Both the position numbers and the translations under genes were made by a program. The notes beneath the pieces were generated by a model. It was not told the origin of the DNA, ran no database searches, and saw nothing but the letters and a program-made list of their open reading frames with translations. DNA of 43,171 nt, taken from assembly GCA_910580205.1 (NCBI GenBank), contig CAJTVP010000007.1:1-43171 (forward strand). The letters are read 5' to 3'. The stretch's first letter is position 1, and every line of letters starts with the position of its first letter. The DNA is from an uncultured Eggerthellaceae bacterium (lineage in GTDB: Bacteria > Actinomycetota > Coriobacteriia > Coriobacteriales > Eggerthellaceae). Shown piece after piece: positions 19,392-27,032 of the stretch.

Positions 19392-20570
19392 CTATTCGGC
19401 TGATTCGATGATCTGAGTCACCGCGTCATAGAGCGCTTGATCGTCTTCGGGACTGTCGTTCCAATTCGTCGTCAGCGGCGCGTCCGGCACCGCAAACCCG
19501 GCCCCCTCCAGCTGAGTACTGATCTCCTTTTGGGCAGGCTGCGCCCACCCGAACGATCCGAACGGAATGCCGATCCGACCCTTCGGCGCAAGGCCCTTCA
19601 AGTAGGTGAGGAACCTGCCGGCTTCAGGCAGCACGGTCATGTTGTGGCACGCTGACCCCACGGCCACATATTTGGCATCCATGATGTAGGTCATGATGTC
19701 CGAAATGTCGCTTACCGCCAAGTCGTAGAGCCGAACGCTGATGCCCTGCTCCATCATGGCCTCCGCGATGATGCGCGCCATGCGATCCGTGGTCCCGTAC
19801 ATGGAGGCGTAGGCGATCACCGCCGAATCCGTGGGCTTCAAACGGCACCACGCTTCGTAAGCATCAAGGATATCCGCGATCTGAGAGCGCCAGATGAGGC
19901 CATGGGACGGGGCGATCATATCCAGATCAAGCTCCTTGACCGCTGCCACCGCCTTCGCCGTTTGCTTGGCGAAGGGCATGATGATGTTCGCGAAGTATTT
20001 CTTGGCGCACGAAAAGAGGAGGCAGGGATCCACCTCATCAGCGAAGCGCTCAGAAGTGGCCAGGAATTGACCGAACGCATCGTTGGAGAAAAGGATCTTG
20101 TCTGCGGGCGAATAGGTGACCATGTTGTCCGGCCAATGCACCATGGTGGTCTGGATGAAGCTGAGCGTGCGCGCGCCGATGGTGAGCGTGTCACCTGTCT
20201 TCACAGGAATCAGCTCGCGTTCGCCGCCCACGTAGGTTTCCAAGATCTTGCACCCCTGGGGTGAGGCCACGATCTTCGCCTGCGGGGCGGCCGCCAGCAC
20301 TTCGCGCAGAGCGCCTTCGTGGTCCTTTTCGGCGTGGTTGGAGATCAAATACTCGATCTTCACTGGGTCCACTATCTCCGAGATGCGGTCCAGCAGCTCC
20401 GGCCAATAGCGTTCCGTGCATGTGTCCACCAGCGTGACATGCTCATCCATGATCAGGTAAGCGTTGTTGGTGGAACCATAGGGCATCGTGAAGCCATGGA
20501 TGTAGCGTTCGTTCCATTCGATGACGCCAACCCACCAGATGCCCGGTTTGATCTCTTTCGCCTTGAACAT
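19392..20570 (-). CDS. Flavodiiron protein (FprA-like oxygen or NO reductase)
   Basis: A 392-residue protein. The metallo-beta-lactamase domain (about 1-250) carries the di-iron signature as HAEKDHEG near residue 80, with further ligands around His146 and D165. A flavodoxin domain follows, starting YASMYGTTDRMARI near 255, and binds FMN. These enzymes reduce O2 to water or NO to N2O in the cytoplasm of anaerobes. Length and order match the simple two-domain class without a rubredoxin domain. AAGGAGG lies five bases before the ATG at 20570. The upstream gene overlaps its leader and may be cotranscribed. Confidence 0.93.
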   Translation of the reverse strand: MFKAKEIKPGIWWVGVIEWNERYIHGFTMPYGSTNNAYLIMDEHVTLVDTCTERYWPELLDRISEIVDPVKIEYLISNHAEKDHEGALREVLAAAPQAKIVASPQGCKILETYVGGERELIPVKTGDTLTIGARTLSFIQTTMVHWPDNMVTYSPADKILFSNDAFGQFLATSERFADEVDPCLLFSCAKKYFANIIMPFAKQTAKAVAAVKELDLDMIAPSHGLIWRSQIADILDAYEAWCRLKPTDSAVIAYASMYGTTDRMARIIAEAMMEQGISVRLYDLAVSDISDIMTYIMDAKYVAVGSACHNMTVLPEAGRFLTYLKGLAPKGRIGIPFGSFGWAQPAQKEISTQLEGAGFAVPDAPLTTNWNDSPEDDQALYDAVTQIIESAE

Positions 20571-20593
20571 GAGCGCCTCCTTGCTGGCCGGGA

Positions 20594-21277
20594 TCAAGCT
20601 GATCTCGTATGCCCACAGTGTTTGCAGATTTTCGCCTTCGCAGTGGTTTGCCCCTCACCAGCGCTGTCCGTTCTCTTCATAGCGAAGAGCTTGCCGCAAG
20701 AAGGGCACCATTGGGAGCTATGCAAGATGGCGCGCACGGGAATGGCTATCATCCCGTAAAGCGTCACAACAAGGAACATCACGCAAACCATGAGCAGCGC
20801 GCCCACGATGAAAAGCCGAGCAGCGCCAAAGTCCATTCCAGACGAGCCGGATGCGGATGGCCCTGTGCCGTAGAAGATGAATGAGACCGCGCTCAACGTC
20901 GCACCGAAGAGAACCAGAGAGAGGAAGATCACGACTATGAAGAACCTGTAGGGACCATCAAGATACGGAATGGGAAGCACGGGCGGCTCATAGAAGAGCC
21001 GGTCGGCCAATCTAACAAGGTCGTTCGTGCCAAGCGCTTTGCTCACGATCTTGAGATCCAGCCCCAGGGCTCCATAGAACATGAGGATCAGCAACGGGAT
21101 GGCTATGATCTGGCCCGCGACATACTGCTCATAGGTCACATGTTTGGCATCAAGGAATCCAGAGAGCCCGACCACAACGATGACCAGGCAAAAAATCCCC
21201 GCGAACACGAACCAGGGAACCTTGATGAAGATCGTGTTGATGACCGTTCCCAGCGCACCATATTTCTCCCGCGCCAT
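20594..21277 (-). CDS. Membrane protein with C-terminal zinc ribbon, unknown function
   Basis: A 227-residue protein I do not recognise. It has about four hydrophobic helices (roughly 20-40, 50-70, 110-135, 150-180) and a cytoplasmic tail. The tail has CPSCGK near residue 191 and CKHCGH near 220, a two-CxxC zinc ribbon. It ends 23 bases before the flavodiiron gene, on the same strand, so the two are probably cotranscribed and it may be a membrane partner or sensor. AAGGGG is about seven bases before the ATG. Zinc binding is inferred from the Cys spacing. Confidence 0.7.
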   Translation of the reverse strand: MAREKYGALGTVINTIFIKVPWFVFAGIFCLVIVVVGLSGFLDAKHVTYEQYVAGQIIAIPLLILMFYGALGLDLKIVSKALGTNDLVRLADRLFYEPPVLPIPYLDGPYRFFIVVIFLSLVLFGATLSAVSFIFYGTGPSASGSSGMDFGAARLFIVGALLMVCVMFLVVTLYGMIAIPVRAILHSSQWCPSCGKLFAMKRTDSAGEGQTTAKAKICKHCGHTRSA

Positions 21278-21345
21278 TTCCTCACCCCTTCATGCCGCGC
21301 CTTCGCGCTTCTGGCTGCCGCAGGCGCCCCTCACGCAAGCTGTCG

Positions 21346-23301
21346 TCAGTATAGCTTGGCGCCGGCGGGAATGCGGTCGTCCACCATGAGCAGGTTCAGG
21401 CGCTCTTCCGGCTCGCCGTTCTCACCTGGCTCCTCATGGATGGCGGAGAGCAACATGCCTTCCGAGGCCACGCCCATCATCTTGCGCGGCGGAAGATTGG
21501 TGATGGCGATGAGCGTCTTGCCCACCAGCTCCTCCGGTTCGTAATACGCGTGGATGCCCGACAGGATGGTGCGCTCTGTGCCCGAACCATCGTCCAGCGT
21601 GAACTGGAGCAGCTTCTTGGACTTGGGGACTGCTTCGCAGGCCAGCACCTTCACGGCGCGGAAATCAGACTTGCTGAACGTGTCGAAATCCACCTCATCT
21701 TCGAACAGCGGCTCCACCACCACGTTCGAGAAATCAACAGGCGACGCATCCTTCACCGCTGATGACACCGGCGAAGATGCAGCTGGCCGCCCGTCACCCG
21801 GAACCTCATCCCTCATGTGGGGGAACAGGAGCACATCGCGGATGGTAGGCGCATCCGTGAGCAGCATCACCAAACGGTCGATGCCGATGCCCACGCCGCC
21901 CGCCGGCGGCATGCCGTATTCCAGCGCGCGGATGTAGTCCGCGTCGAAGCCCATGGCCTCGTCATCGCCCATATCCTTCGCCTTGACCTGGGCCATGAAA
22001 CGCTCGGCCTGATCCACCGGGTCGTTCAGCTCCGTGAACGCGTTCGCGTATTCGTGCCCGCAGATGAACAGCTCGAAGCGTTGCGTGAGCTCCGGGTTGT
22101 CCGGATGCTTCTTCGCCAACGGGCTGACCTCAAGGGGATGGTCGATCACGAAGGTGGGTTGGATGAGCTTCTCCTCAGCCACCGCTTCGAAGATCTCCGC
22201 GATCAGCTTGCCTTTGCCCCAGGTCTCTTCGGCTTTGCCGCCGTTGCGCTCAAGGATGCCCACCAGCTCTTCGCGGGTGCGGTCGAAAGACACGTCTTCG
22301 CCAGCGCCCTCCGTGGCCAGCTCGATCATGGAGGCCACGCGCCAGTCCCCTGACAGATCAACGGACGCCCCCTGGTACTCCACCTGCAACGTGCCGCAAG
22401 CCGCCTCCGCCGCCGCCTGGATGCAGCCTTGCGTAAGACGGATCATGGAATCCAGGTCCCCGAACGCCTCATAGGCCTCCATGGTGGTGAACTCCGGGTT
22501 GTGATACGGGTCCATCCCCTCATTGCGGAAGATGCGGCCCATTTCGAACACCTTCGGGAAGCCGCCCACGATCAGGCGCTTGAGCGGCAGTTCCGTGGCG
22601 ATGCGCAAGTAATAGTCGCGGTTCAGCGCATTGAAATGCGTGATGAAGGGCTTCGCGTTCGCGCCGCCGATGATCGGGTTCAAAAACGGCGTCTCCACCT
22701 CGTAGTAGCCCTGGTCTTCCATGAAGCGACGGATGGCGGAGATGATCTTGAAGCGCTTTTGGAACGTTGCGCGCACCTCCGGATTCATGACCAGATCCAC
22801 ATAGCGCTGGCGATACCGCGTCTCTTTGTCCTGCAGGCCATGGAACTTCTCCGGCAACGGGCGGAGGCTCTTGGACATCAGCTCGAAGGTGTCAACCGCC
22901 ACTGACAGCTGTCCGCGTCGCGTGCGCATCATCGTTCCATGAACGGCGATCCAGTCACCTACGTCCAGATCTTTGGCCTCATCGAACGCCTCTTCGCCCA
23001 GCGCGTTGATCCGCATGAAGAGCTGGATGGTGCCCGTGGAGTCCATGAGCTCCAGGAACGCCACTTTCCCCTGCACGCGGCGGGCCATCACGCGCCCGGC
23101 CAGCGCCACTTCGTAGTCAGCCTCTTCGCCGTCTGCCAGCGATGCGAAACGCTCGTCCAGTTCAGCTACCGTATCGGTGCTGGTGAACGCGTGGCCATAG
23201 GGATCGCGGCCTGCATCGATGAGCGCCTGGCGCTTGGCGCGGCGCACCTCAATGGGATCGTCTTCGATACATTGAGCCTTTTCTACGTTCTCTTGAGCCA
23301 T
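21346..23301 (-). CDS. lysS: Lysyl-tRNA synthetase (class II) with C-terminal Trbp111-type tRNA-binding domain
   Basis: A 651-residue synthetase charging tRNA-Lys. The anticodon-binding OB domain is at about 60-150. The class II core (about 165-500) shows motif 2 as FEMGRIFRNEGMD with NPEFTTMEAYEAF, and motif 3 as GIGIDRLVMLL. Normal LysRS ends at about residue 500 (FPHMRDEVPG). Here a linker of some 30 residues leads to an extra domain, 533-651. Its segments FSKSDFRAVKVL, ILSGIHAYYEPEELVGK, NLPPRKMMGV and SEGMLLSA match the EMAP-II/Trbp111 OB fold usually found at the end of MetRS. The whole frame is continuous. AGAGGAAAA precedes the ATG. Confidence 0.95.
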   Translation of the reverse strand: MAQENVEKAQCIEDDPIEVRRAKRQALIDAGRDPYGHAFTSTDTVAELDERFASLADGEEADYEVALAGRVMARRVQGKVAFLELMDSTGTIQLFMRINALGEEAFDEAKDLDVGDWIAVHGTMMRTRRGQLSVAVDTFELMSKSLRPLPEKFHGLQDKETRYRQRYVDLVMNPEVRATFQKRFKIISAIRRFMEDQGYYEVETPFLNPIIGGANAKPFITHFNALNRDYYLRIATELPLKRLIVGGFPKVFEMGRIFRNEGMDPYHNPEFTTMEAYEAFGDLDSMIRLTQGCIQAAAEAACGTLQVEYQGASVDLSGDWRVASMIELATEGAGEDVSFDRTREELVGILERNGGKAEETWGKGKLIAEIFEAVAEEKLIQPTFVIDHPLEVSPLAKKHPDNPELTQRFELFICGHEYANAFTELNDPVDQAERFMAQVKAKDMGDDEAMGFDADYIRALEYGMPPAGGVGIGIDRLVMLLTDAPTIRDVLLFPHMRDEVPGDGRPAASSPVSSAVKDASPVDFSNVVVEPLFEDEVDFDTFSKSDFRAVKVLACEAVPKSKKLLQFTLDDGSGTERTILSGIHAYYEPEELVGKTLIAITNLPPRKMMGVASEGMLLSAIHEEPGENGEPEERLNLLMVDDRIPAGAKLY

Positions 23302-23381
23302 TTTTCCTCTTTCAATGAAGAACGATCATTACTGGCAATGACAGTGAGAAGCGCTGTTGATTTTTGTTTAAGAACAAAAGC

Positions 23382-23852
23382 CTAATGCTCGATTTTCAGG
23401 ATCTCTATTTCCGTCTCGCGACCCGTCGGGCCGGTGACAGTGAACGTGTCGCCTTTCTTGTGGCCCAGCAGAGCAGCGCCCACGGGCGATTCGTTCGACA
23501 CCTTGCCGTGATGCGCGTCGCTCTCCGCAGCGCCCACGATGGTGAGCACGCGCTCCGTGCCGCCCATGTTGACCGTCACCGTCGCGCCAATGTTAACCTT
23601 GGAGGAACGCTTGGGAGTGTTGACCACGGTGGCCTCAGACAGGATGCGCGTGATCTCCGCGATGCGCGCCTCCATCATGCCCTGCTCGTTCTTCGCGTCG
23701 TCATACTCGGAGTTCTCTGAGATGTCGCCGAACTCGCGAGCCACCTTGATGCGTTCGCCGATCTCCTCACGCTTCTCCGTTTCCAGATAGTGCAGCTCCT
23801 CTTCGAGCTTCTGGCGTCCTTCAGGAGTCAAGATGTAGTTGCTGTCTGCCAT
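23382..23852 (-). CDS. greA: Transcription elongation factor GreA
   Basis: A 156-residue factor that binds the secondary channel of RNA polymerase and stimulates cleavage of backtracked transcripts. The N-terminal coiled coil carries the tip acids in GDISENSEYDDAKNEQ, the hallmark of Gre factors. The C-terminal FKBP-like domain follows from about residue 85. AAAGGGAACGG lies before the ATG. It is followed on the same strand by lysS after 80 bases and preceded by tatA. Confidence 0.95.
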   Translation of the reverse strand: MADSNYILTPEGRQKLEEELHYLETEKREEIGERIKVAREFGDISENSEYDDAKNEQGMMEARIAEITRILSEATVVNTPKRSSKVNIGATVTVNMGGTERVLTIVGAAESDAHHGKVSNESPVGAALLGHKKGDTFTVTGPTGRETEIEILKIEH

Positions 23853-23875
23853 TTCCGTTCCCTTTCAACATGGAA

Positions 23876-23901
23876 GCACGCTTGGCGCAATGCAAGCGTG
23901 C
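23876..23901 (-). terminator. Hairpin between tatA and greA
   Basis: GCACGCTTG and CAAGCGTGC form a perfect 9-bp stem with an 8-base loop. There is only a weak run of T after it on the minus strand, so it may attenuate rather than end transcription from tatA into greA. It lies 24 bases upstream of the greA ATG. Confidence 0.45.
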
Positions 23902-23949
23902 CTCAGCTTCTGCGTTATGGATGCGGCGATGAACGCGCCGCGTTGACTG

Positions 23950-24249
23950 CTATTCGGCCTTCTTGACCACGACTTTCTTGACGACCTTCTTCGGGGCGTC
24001 CGTTGCGGATTCGGTCTTGGTCGCCGCTTTCGCGGGGGCTTCCTCGACCACCTCTTCAACGACTTCCGTCACTTCTTCGTCAGACGCGTCCGTTGCCTCT
24101 TTCTTGCCCGCGCCCATGCCGTCACGCAGGCCTTTCACGGTCTTGCCCAGCGCGCTGCCCAATTTCGGAAGGTTCTTCGGCCCGAAGATCAAAAGCACCA
24201 CCACAAGGATGATCAAAAGCTCGGGGACGCCCATTCCGAGAAACTTCAT
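23950..24249 (-). CDS. tatA: Sec-independent translocase subunit TatA
   Basis: A 99-residue protein of the twin-arginine export system. One N-terminal membrane helix (about residues 6-22) is followed by the FGPKNLPKLG hinge and an amphipathic helix, the defining TatA/B layout. The tail is rich in Glu, then Ala and Lys, ending KKVVKKVVVKKAE. GGAGG lies five bases before the ATG at 24249; an ATG four codons earlier has no ribosome binding site. It would form the pore for Tat substrates such as the DmsA encoded here. tatC is not in the window. Confidence 0.92.
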   Translation of the reverse strand: MKFLGMGVPELLIILVVVLLIFGPKNLPKLGSALGKTVKGLRDGMGAGKKEATDASDEEVTEVVEEVVEEAPAKAATKTESATDAPKKVVKKVVVKKAE

Positions 24250-24324
24250 GAATACCTCCATGTCACAGGTTTTTTAGTGCAAGCAGGGTAGCACAAATGC
24301 CCGCGTCCTGCGACCGAGAGGTGA

Positions 24325-24963
24325 TCAGAACGCGCCGCAAGAGTGGAGCGCGAACATGATGAGGGCGACCGCCACCAAGAGAAACGCCCAGCTGACCACA
24401 TAACAGCCTTTGTTGCCCTTGCGGCCTTGGTCCACCAGACGCTCAAGCGGCTTGCGGCGGCGCTTGAGGTACGCCGTGCCCTTTTCCGTTTCCGGCAGCG
24501 GAACGGTCTGCGAAGGCGTCCATGTGCCGCCGGATTCCCGCAGCTTCGCGATGCCCTCCGCGCCCAGATCCACCTTGACGCGCACCCCTTCGCCCATGCG
24601 CTTGGCAACGGTGCTCACGAAACCGTCGAACACATCCGCGTCCGCGGGCTTGAAGCAGATGAGGGCCACCTGGCCCCAGTAATGGCCGTCGTCTGGATGA
24701 TCGGTGAACGCGATGAATGAAAGCACGGCCTTCGTCTGCAGTCCTTCTGCTTGAAGCGTGCGCACCGTGCGCGACGTTTCCGCATCCAGAAAACCGATCC
24801 GCTGGCCGAAGGTGCTCACAAGCCACGCGCGCTGTTCGTCATCGTGATCATGCATCTGGAGCTGATAGATGTCGCCCACGGAATTGTCCGCGCCCAACAG
24901 CACGCCGGAATCCTTCTTGGACGCCGTGGCGAAATCCGCATATCTGCCGTAATACTCAGTCAT
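24325..24963 (-). CDS. Tail-anchored protein of unknown function
   Basis: A 212-residue protein I do not recognise. Residues 1-180 are soluble. The segment STFGQRIGFLDAETSRTV loosely resembles the G-x-I-G-x-L pattern of HIRAN domains, but this is tentative. A basic stretch (YLKRRRKP near 167) precedes a single C-terminal helix (about 188-207), so the protein is probably inserted by its tail with the bulk in the cytoplasm. No ribosome binding site precedes the ATG; TATACT ends nine bases upstream, suggesting a leaderless or near-leaderless transcript. It is upstream of tatA, with a 75-base gap. Confidence 0.65.
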   Translation of the reverse strand: MTEYYGRYADFATASKKDSGVLLGADNSVGDIYQLQMHDHDDEQRAWLVSTFGQRIGFLDAETSRTVRTLQAEGLQTKAVLSFIAFTDHPDDGHYWGQVALICFKPADADVFDGFVSTVAKRMGEGVRVKVDLGAEGIAKLRESGGTWTPSQTVPLPETEKGTAYLKRRRKPLERLVDQGRKGNKGCYVVSWAFLLVAVALIMFALHSCGAF

Positions 24964-25087
24964 GGTCTGGGGAGTATAGCATGGAGGATACCTCTTCTCC
25001 CAGGCAGCGCTTTTCTAAAACGGAGGTTTCAGACAGAAGACGATTCGAGATCAGTCTGATTTTCGGATGCTGATTCGGGTACAATTT

Positions 25088-25107
25088 CGGTATCGTATCA
25101 GGTACCG
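25088..25107. promoter_or_regulatory. Candidate operator of second toxin-antitoxin pair
   Basis: CGGTA, ten bases, TACCG forms an inverted repeat 20 bases before the antitoxin ATG. A -10-like TACAAT is at 25080-25085. The position suggests autorepression by the antitoxin, which is inference. Confidence 0.4.
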
Positions 25108-25126
25108 TTTTCGAGAAGGATTCATC

Positions 25127-25441
25127 ATGCCCCAGCCCGCGAAAAAATATCCGCGCACCACGCCCATCTATTCTTTTGCTGCACTGAAAAGCAGACAGCG
25201 GGAGGTCAAAGATCGCGCGGAATATGAGGTGGTGCACTTGACCGAGAACGGCAACGCCGCCTACGTGCTCTGCTCCGAAGAGGTGTTCGCTCAGGAAAAG
25301 GAGAAAGCTGTGGCGGAAGCGTTGTTCGAGCAGGAGCTCAAGGATGCTGTTCTTCAGGGGCGCGAAGACATCGCTGCAGGGCGCTACACGGTGGGCGCAG
25401 GAGCAGCCATTGCGCGCATGCGTGAAATCTGGAGCGAATGA
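25127..25441 (+). CDS. Phd/YefM or RelB-like antitoxin
   Basis: A 104-residue protein. The first half (TTPIYSFAALKSRQREVKDR, then VVHLTENGNAAYVLCSEEVF) has the strand-helix-strand pattern of Phd/YefM antitoxins, including the promoter-type V-x-L-T-x-N-G motif. The C-terminal helical part (about 60-104) would bind the toxin. GAAGGA precedes the ATG. The stop overlaps the toxin start (ATGA), the usual arrangement for coupled toxin-antitoxin translation. Family placement is moderate. Confidence 0.75.
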   Translation: MPQPAKKYPRTTPIYSFAALKSRQREVKDRAEYEVVHLTENGNAAYVLCSEEVFAQEKEKAVAEALFEQELKDAVLQGREDIAAGRYTVGAGAAIARMREIWSE

Positions 25442-25710
25442 TGGCGACGCTCTACGCTGCTGAAGGCTTTTTCGAGAGCGTTGCGCAAATCACATCTCCT
25501 CAACTGCAAGACCAGCTTATCAATCTCGTAAGCCTTATTGAAGCTGTTCCCACCATCGGCTCTGCGCTCAACCGCGATTCTGTGAAGGAAGACTTTGGGG
25601 GCAACTGCCTAACGGCACAACTGAGGCCATTTTTGCTGGTGTATGAATACGACGAAAAAGAGGACGCAGTCATGTTGTATCGTCTTATCCACCAGCGCCA
25701 AGTAAAGTAG
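25438..25710 (+). CDS. RelE/ParE-like toxin
   Basis: A 90-residue small protein that starts within the antitoxin stop codon. The N-terminal helical part (FFESVAQITSPQLQDQLINL) and the later strand segments (LRPFLLVYEYDEKEDAVMLYRLIHQRQ) fit the compact RelE/ParE fold. The ending R-L-I-H-x-R-Q with a terminal strand resembles ParE/HigB relatives. Whether it cuts mRNA or poisons gyrase cannot be told. A second ATG one codon later is an equally good start. Confidence 0.7.
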   Translation: MMATLYAAEGFFESVAQITSPQLQDQLINLVSLIEAVPTIGSALNRDSVKEDFGGNCLTAQLRPFLLVYEYDEKEDAVMLYRLIHQRQVK

Positions 25711-25713
25711 CGA

Positions 25714-26406
25714 TCACGCGTAATCCCGGCTGGTGACGGGATGCTGCGCCAGCTCCAAGCGCTTGCGAAGCACGTTCGTCCGCCGCACCGCCTCCAACAG
25801 AAGCTGGCAGCGCGTTCCGATCAAGTCCGTGTTCTCGTCCAAAAATCGCCCCACATCCTCCCGGGCCAGCGGGAACGCCTGGATATACTCGTTCTCCTCT
25901 AGCTGAGGCTCCCCGGCCACCTCCACGTAGGCGATCACCACCTGCACGTTCTCCTCGGACATCCCCACAGACGAATAGCTGGACTGCGGGAACGGGATGA
26001 GCGTGCGCCCCTCCAAGTCCGTGCGAACACGGTATCCCGTCTCCTCCCGCAACTCCCGGTCGATGCATTCCTCAAGGGATTCGCCCGGCTCCATGAGCCC
26101 TGCCGGAAAGGCGATCACCCATGCGTTCACCGCATACCGGAACTCACGAATGAGCAACAGTGAATCATCTGGCAGCACTGGCACGATGCAGACCGCATCC
26201 GGCTGCTCCGCGCTGCTGCCGTGCGCCTCCAGCATCGCCCGATAGTCATCAAGCCCCTTGCGGGACACAGCCTCATACTCGAACGTGCCGCCCTCTGGCC
26301 TTTCGTAGGTGAGGATGTATTTCTTGAGCCACCCGTCGCTCACCTGGCGAACGTCTTTCAACTCTGGCGTGCGAACCTCGCGAATCGCAGATTCCACCTG
26401 ATCCAT
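25714..26406 (-). CDS. NUDIX hydrolase, ADP-ribose pyrophosphatase type
   Basis: A 230-residue hydrolase. The NUDIX box is complete: GLMEPGE then SLEECID then RELREETGY, near residues 110-132. The N-terminal strand-rich part and the DSLLLIREFRYAVN segment match the ADP-sugar pyrophosphatase group, which cleaves ADP-ribose to AMP and ribose-5-phosphate. The start at 26406 follows GAGAGGGG; the open frame runs on to 26877 only through the dispersed repeat. Its 3' end meets the toxin gene three bases away on the other strand. Confidence 0.88.
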   Translation of the reverse strand: MDQVESAIREVRTPELKDVRQVSDGWLKKYILTYERPEGGTFEYEAVSRKGLDDYRAMLEAHGSSAEQPDAVCIVPVLPDDSLLLIREFRYAVNAWVIAFPAGLMEPGESLEECIDRELREETGYRVRTDLEGRTLIPFPQSSYSSVGMSEENVQVVIAYVEVAGEPQLEENEYIQAFPLAREDVGRFLDENTDLIGTRCQLLLEAVRRTNVLRKRLELAQHPVTSRDYA

Positions 26407-26540
26407 CCCGCACCCCTCTCCCGAAGCGATTTGCTTGATTATATAAGTGTGCGATTCATCGCCTGCTCGTTTCTCTTTTAATATACGGCGCTTTCGCGCC
26501 AAGAAATGTCTCGCGCTCCGCGCTCGGTTTTCATTGAGAC
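26407..26540. other. Spacer with small palindromes upstream of the NUDIX gene
   Basis: It contains GGCGC-TTTC-GCGCC at 26487-26500 and a GTCTC/GAGAC pair spanning 26513-26540. On the minus strand this is the leader of the NUDIX gene. No gene is visible. Confidence 0.4.
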
Positions 26541-26811
26541 ACCTACCGGGTTGCCTGACATACCAGACCATCCCGAACAGTGCGGAAGCTTCTTCGGCTC
26601 TGGTGTTCTTCCAAACGGCGGATGCGCAGGTTGGCGTTTTCTGTTCGCTCGGTTGACCATTGGCGCCCAATGGGCGCGCTACGAGGCTTCCCCGGTTTTC
26701 AGGTCCACCCCTCTTCTGTAGCGCGGGCATTGCCCGCCAACGAAGGTCATACGCGTCCGGGCACCGGGTATGCGCATCCGCCGCCCCATCCATGTTCCAG
26801 AACAGGGGCAG
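26541..26811 (+). repeat. Long dispersed intergenic element, copy 2
   Basis: It aligns with 14812-15114 from ACCTACCGGGTTGCCTGAC to CCATGTTCCAGAACAGGGG. Hairpins GCGCCC-AAT-GGGCGC (26663-26677) and GCGGGC-ATT-GCCCGC (26723-26737) correspond to A-T paired versions in copy 1. It sits in a divergent intergenic region, between the NUDIX and glnN genes, whereas copy 1 is in a convergent one. Minus-strand reading frames run through both copies with loosely similar peptides, but without plausible starts. Confidence 0.8.
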
Positions 26812-26972
26812 TGCGCCACCCGCATGCGGAGCATGCGCCGCAGTGTAGGCGCGATCGCCTTCGGCGGGCCGTCCCAAGAACAGAGTTTGGCCTTCGCGAC
26901 CCCTATCGGATCACCCTAAGAGCAGGTTTTGGCCTTCGCCGTTTTCCCGCTTGTCTCCCATTCGCAATCTTT
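26812..26972. other. Spacer before glnN with short direct repeats
   Basis: TTTGGCCTTCGC occurs twice, near 26886 and 26927, and the palindromes GCATGCGGAGCATGC (26823-26837) and GGCGCGATCGCC lie just before. No gene is visible. The stretch may hold regulatory sites for glnN. Confidence 0.4.
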
Positions 26973-27000
26973 TTGAAACACGTGAAGACTACCGTAGAAT
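26973..27000 (+). promoter_or_regulatory. Candidate glnN promoter
   Basis: TTGAAA (26973-26978) and TAGAAT (26995-27000) are 16 bases apart and resemble -35 and -10 boxes. The glnN ATG is 33 bases downstream, after GGTGAGG. Confidence 0.6.
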
Positions 27001-27032
27001 GTGACCAGCAACCACAACGGTGAGGAGCGTCC

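Noticed and set aside
26655..26740. tRNA-like cloverleaf in the long element
   Set aside because: Two hairpins are there, but no acceptor stem, T-loop sequence or anticodon arm spacing fits.
26407..26877. N-terminal extension of the NUDIX protein
   Set aside because: The frame is open only through the dispersed repeat, while a good ribosome binding site stands before 26406.
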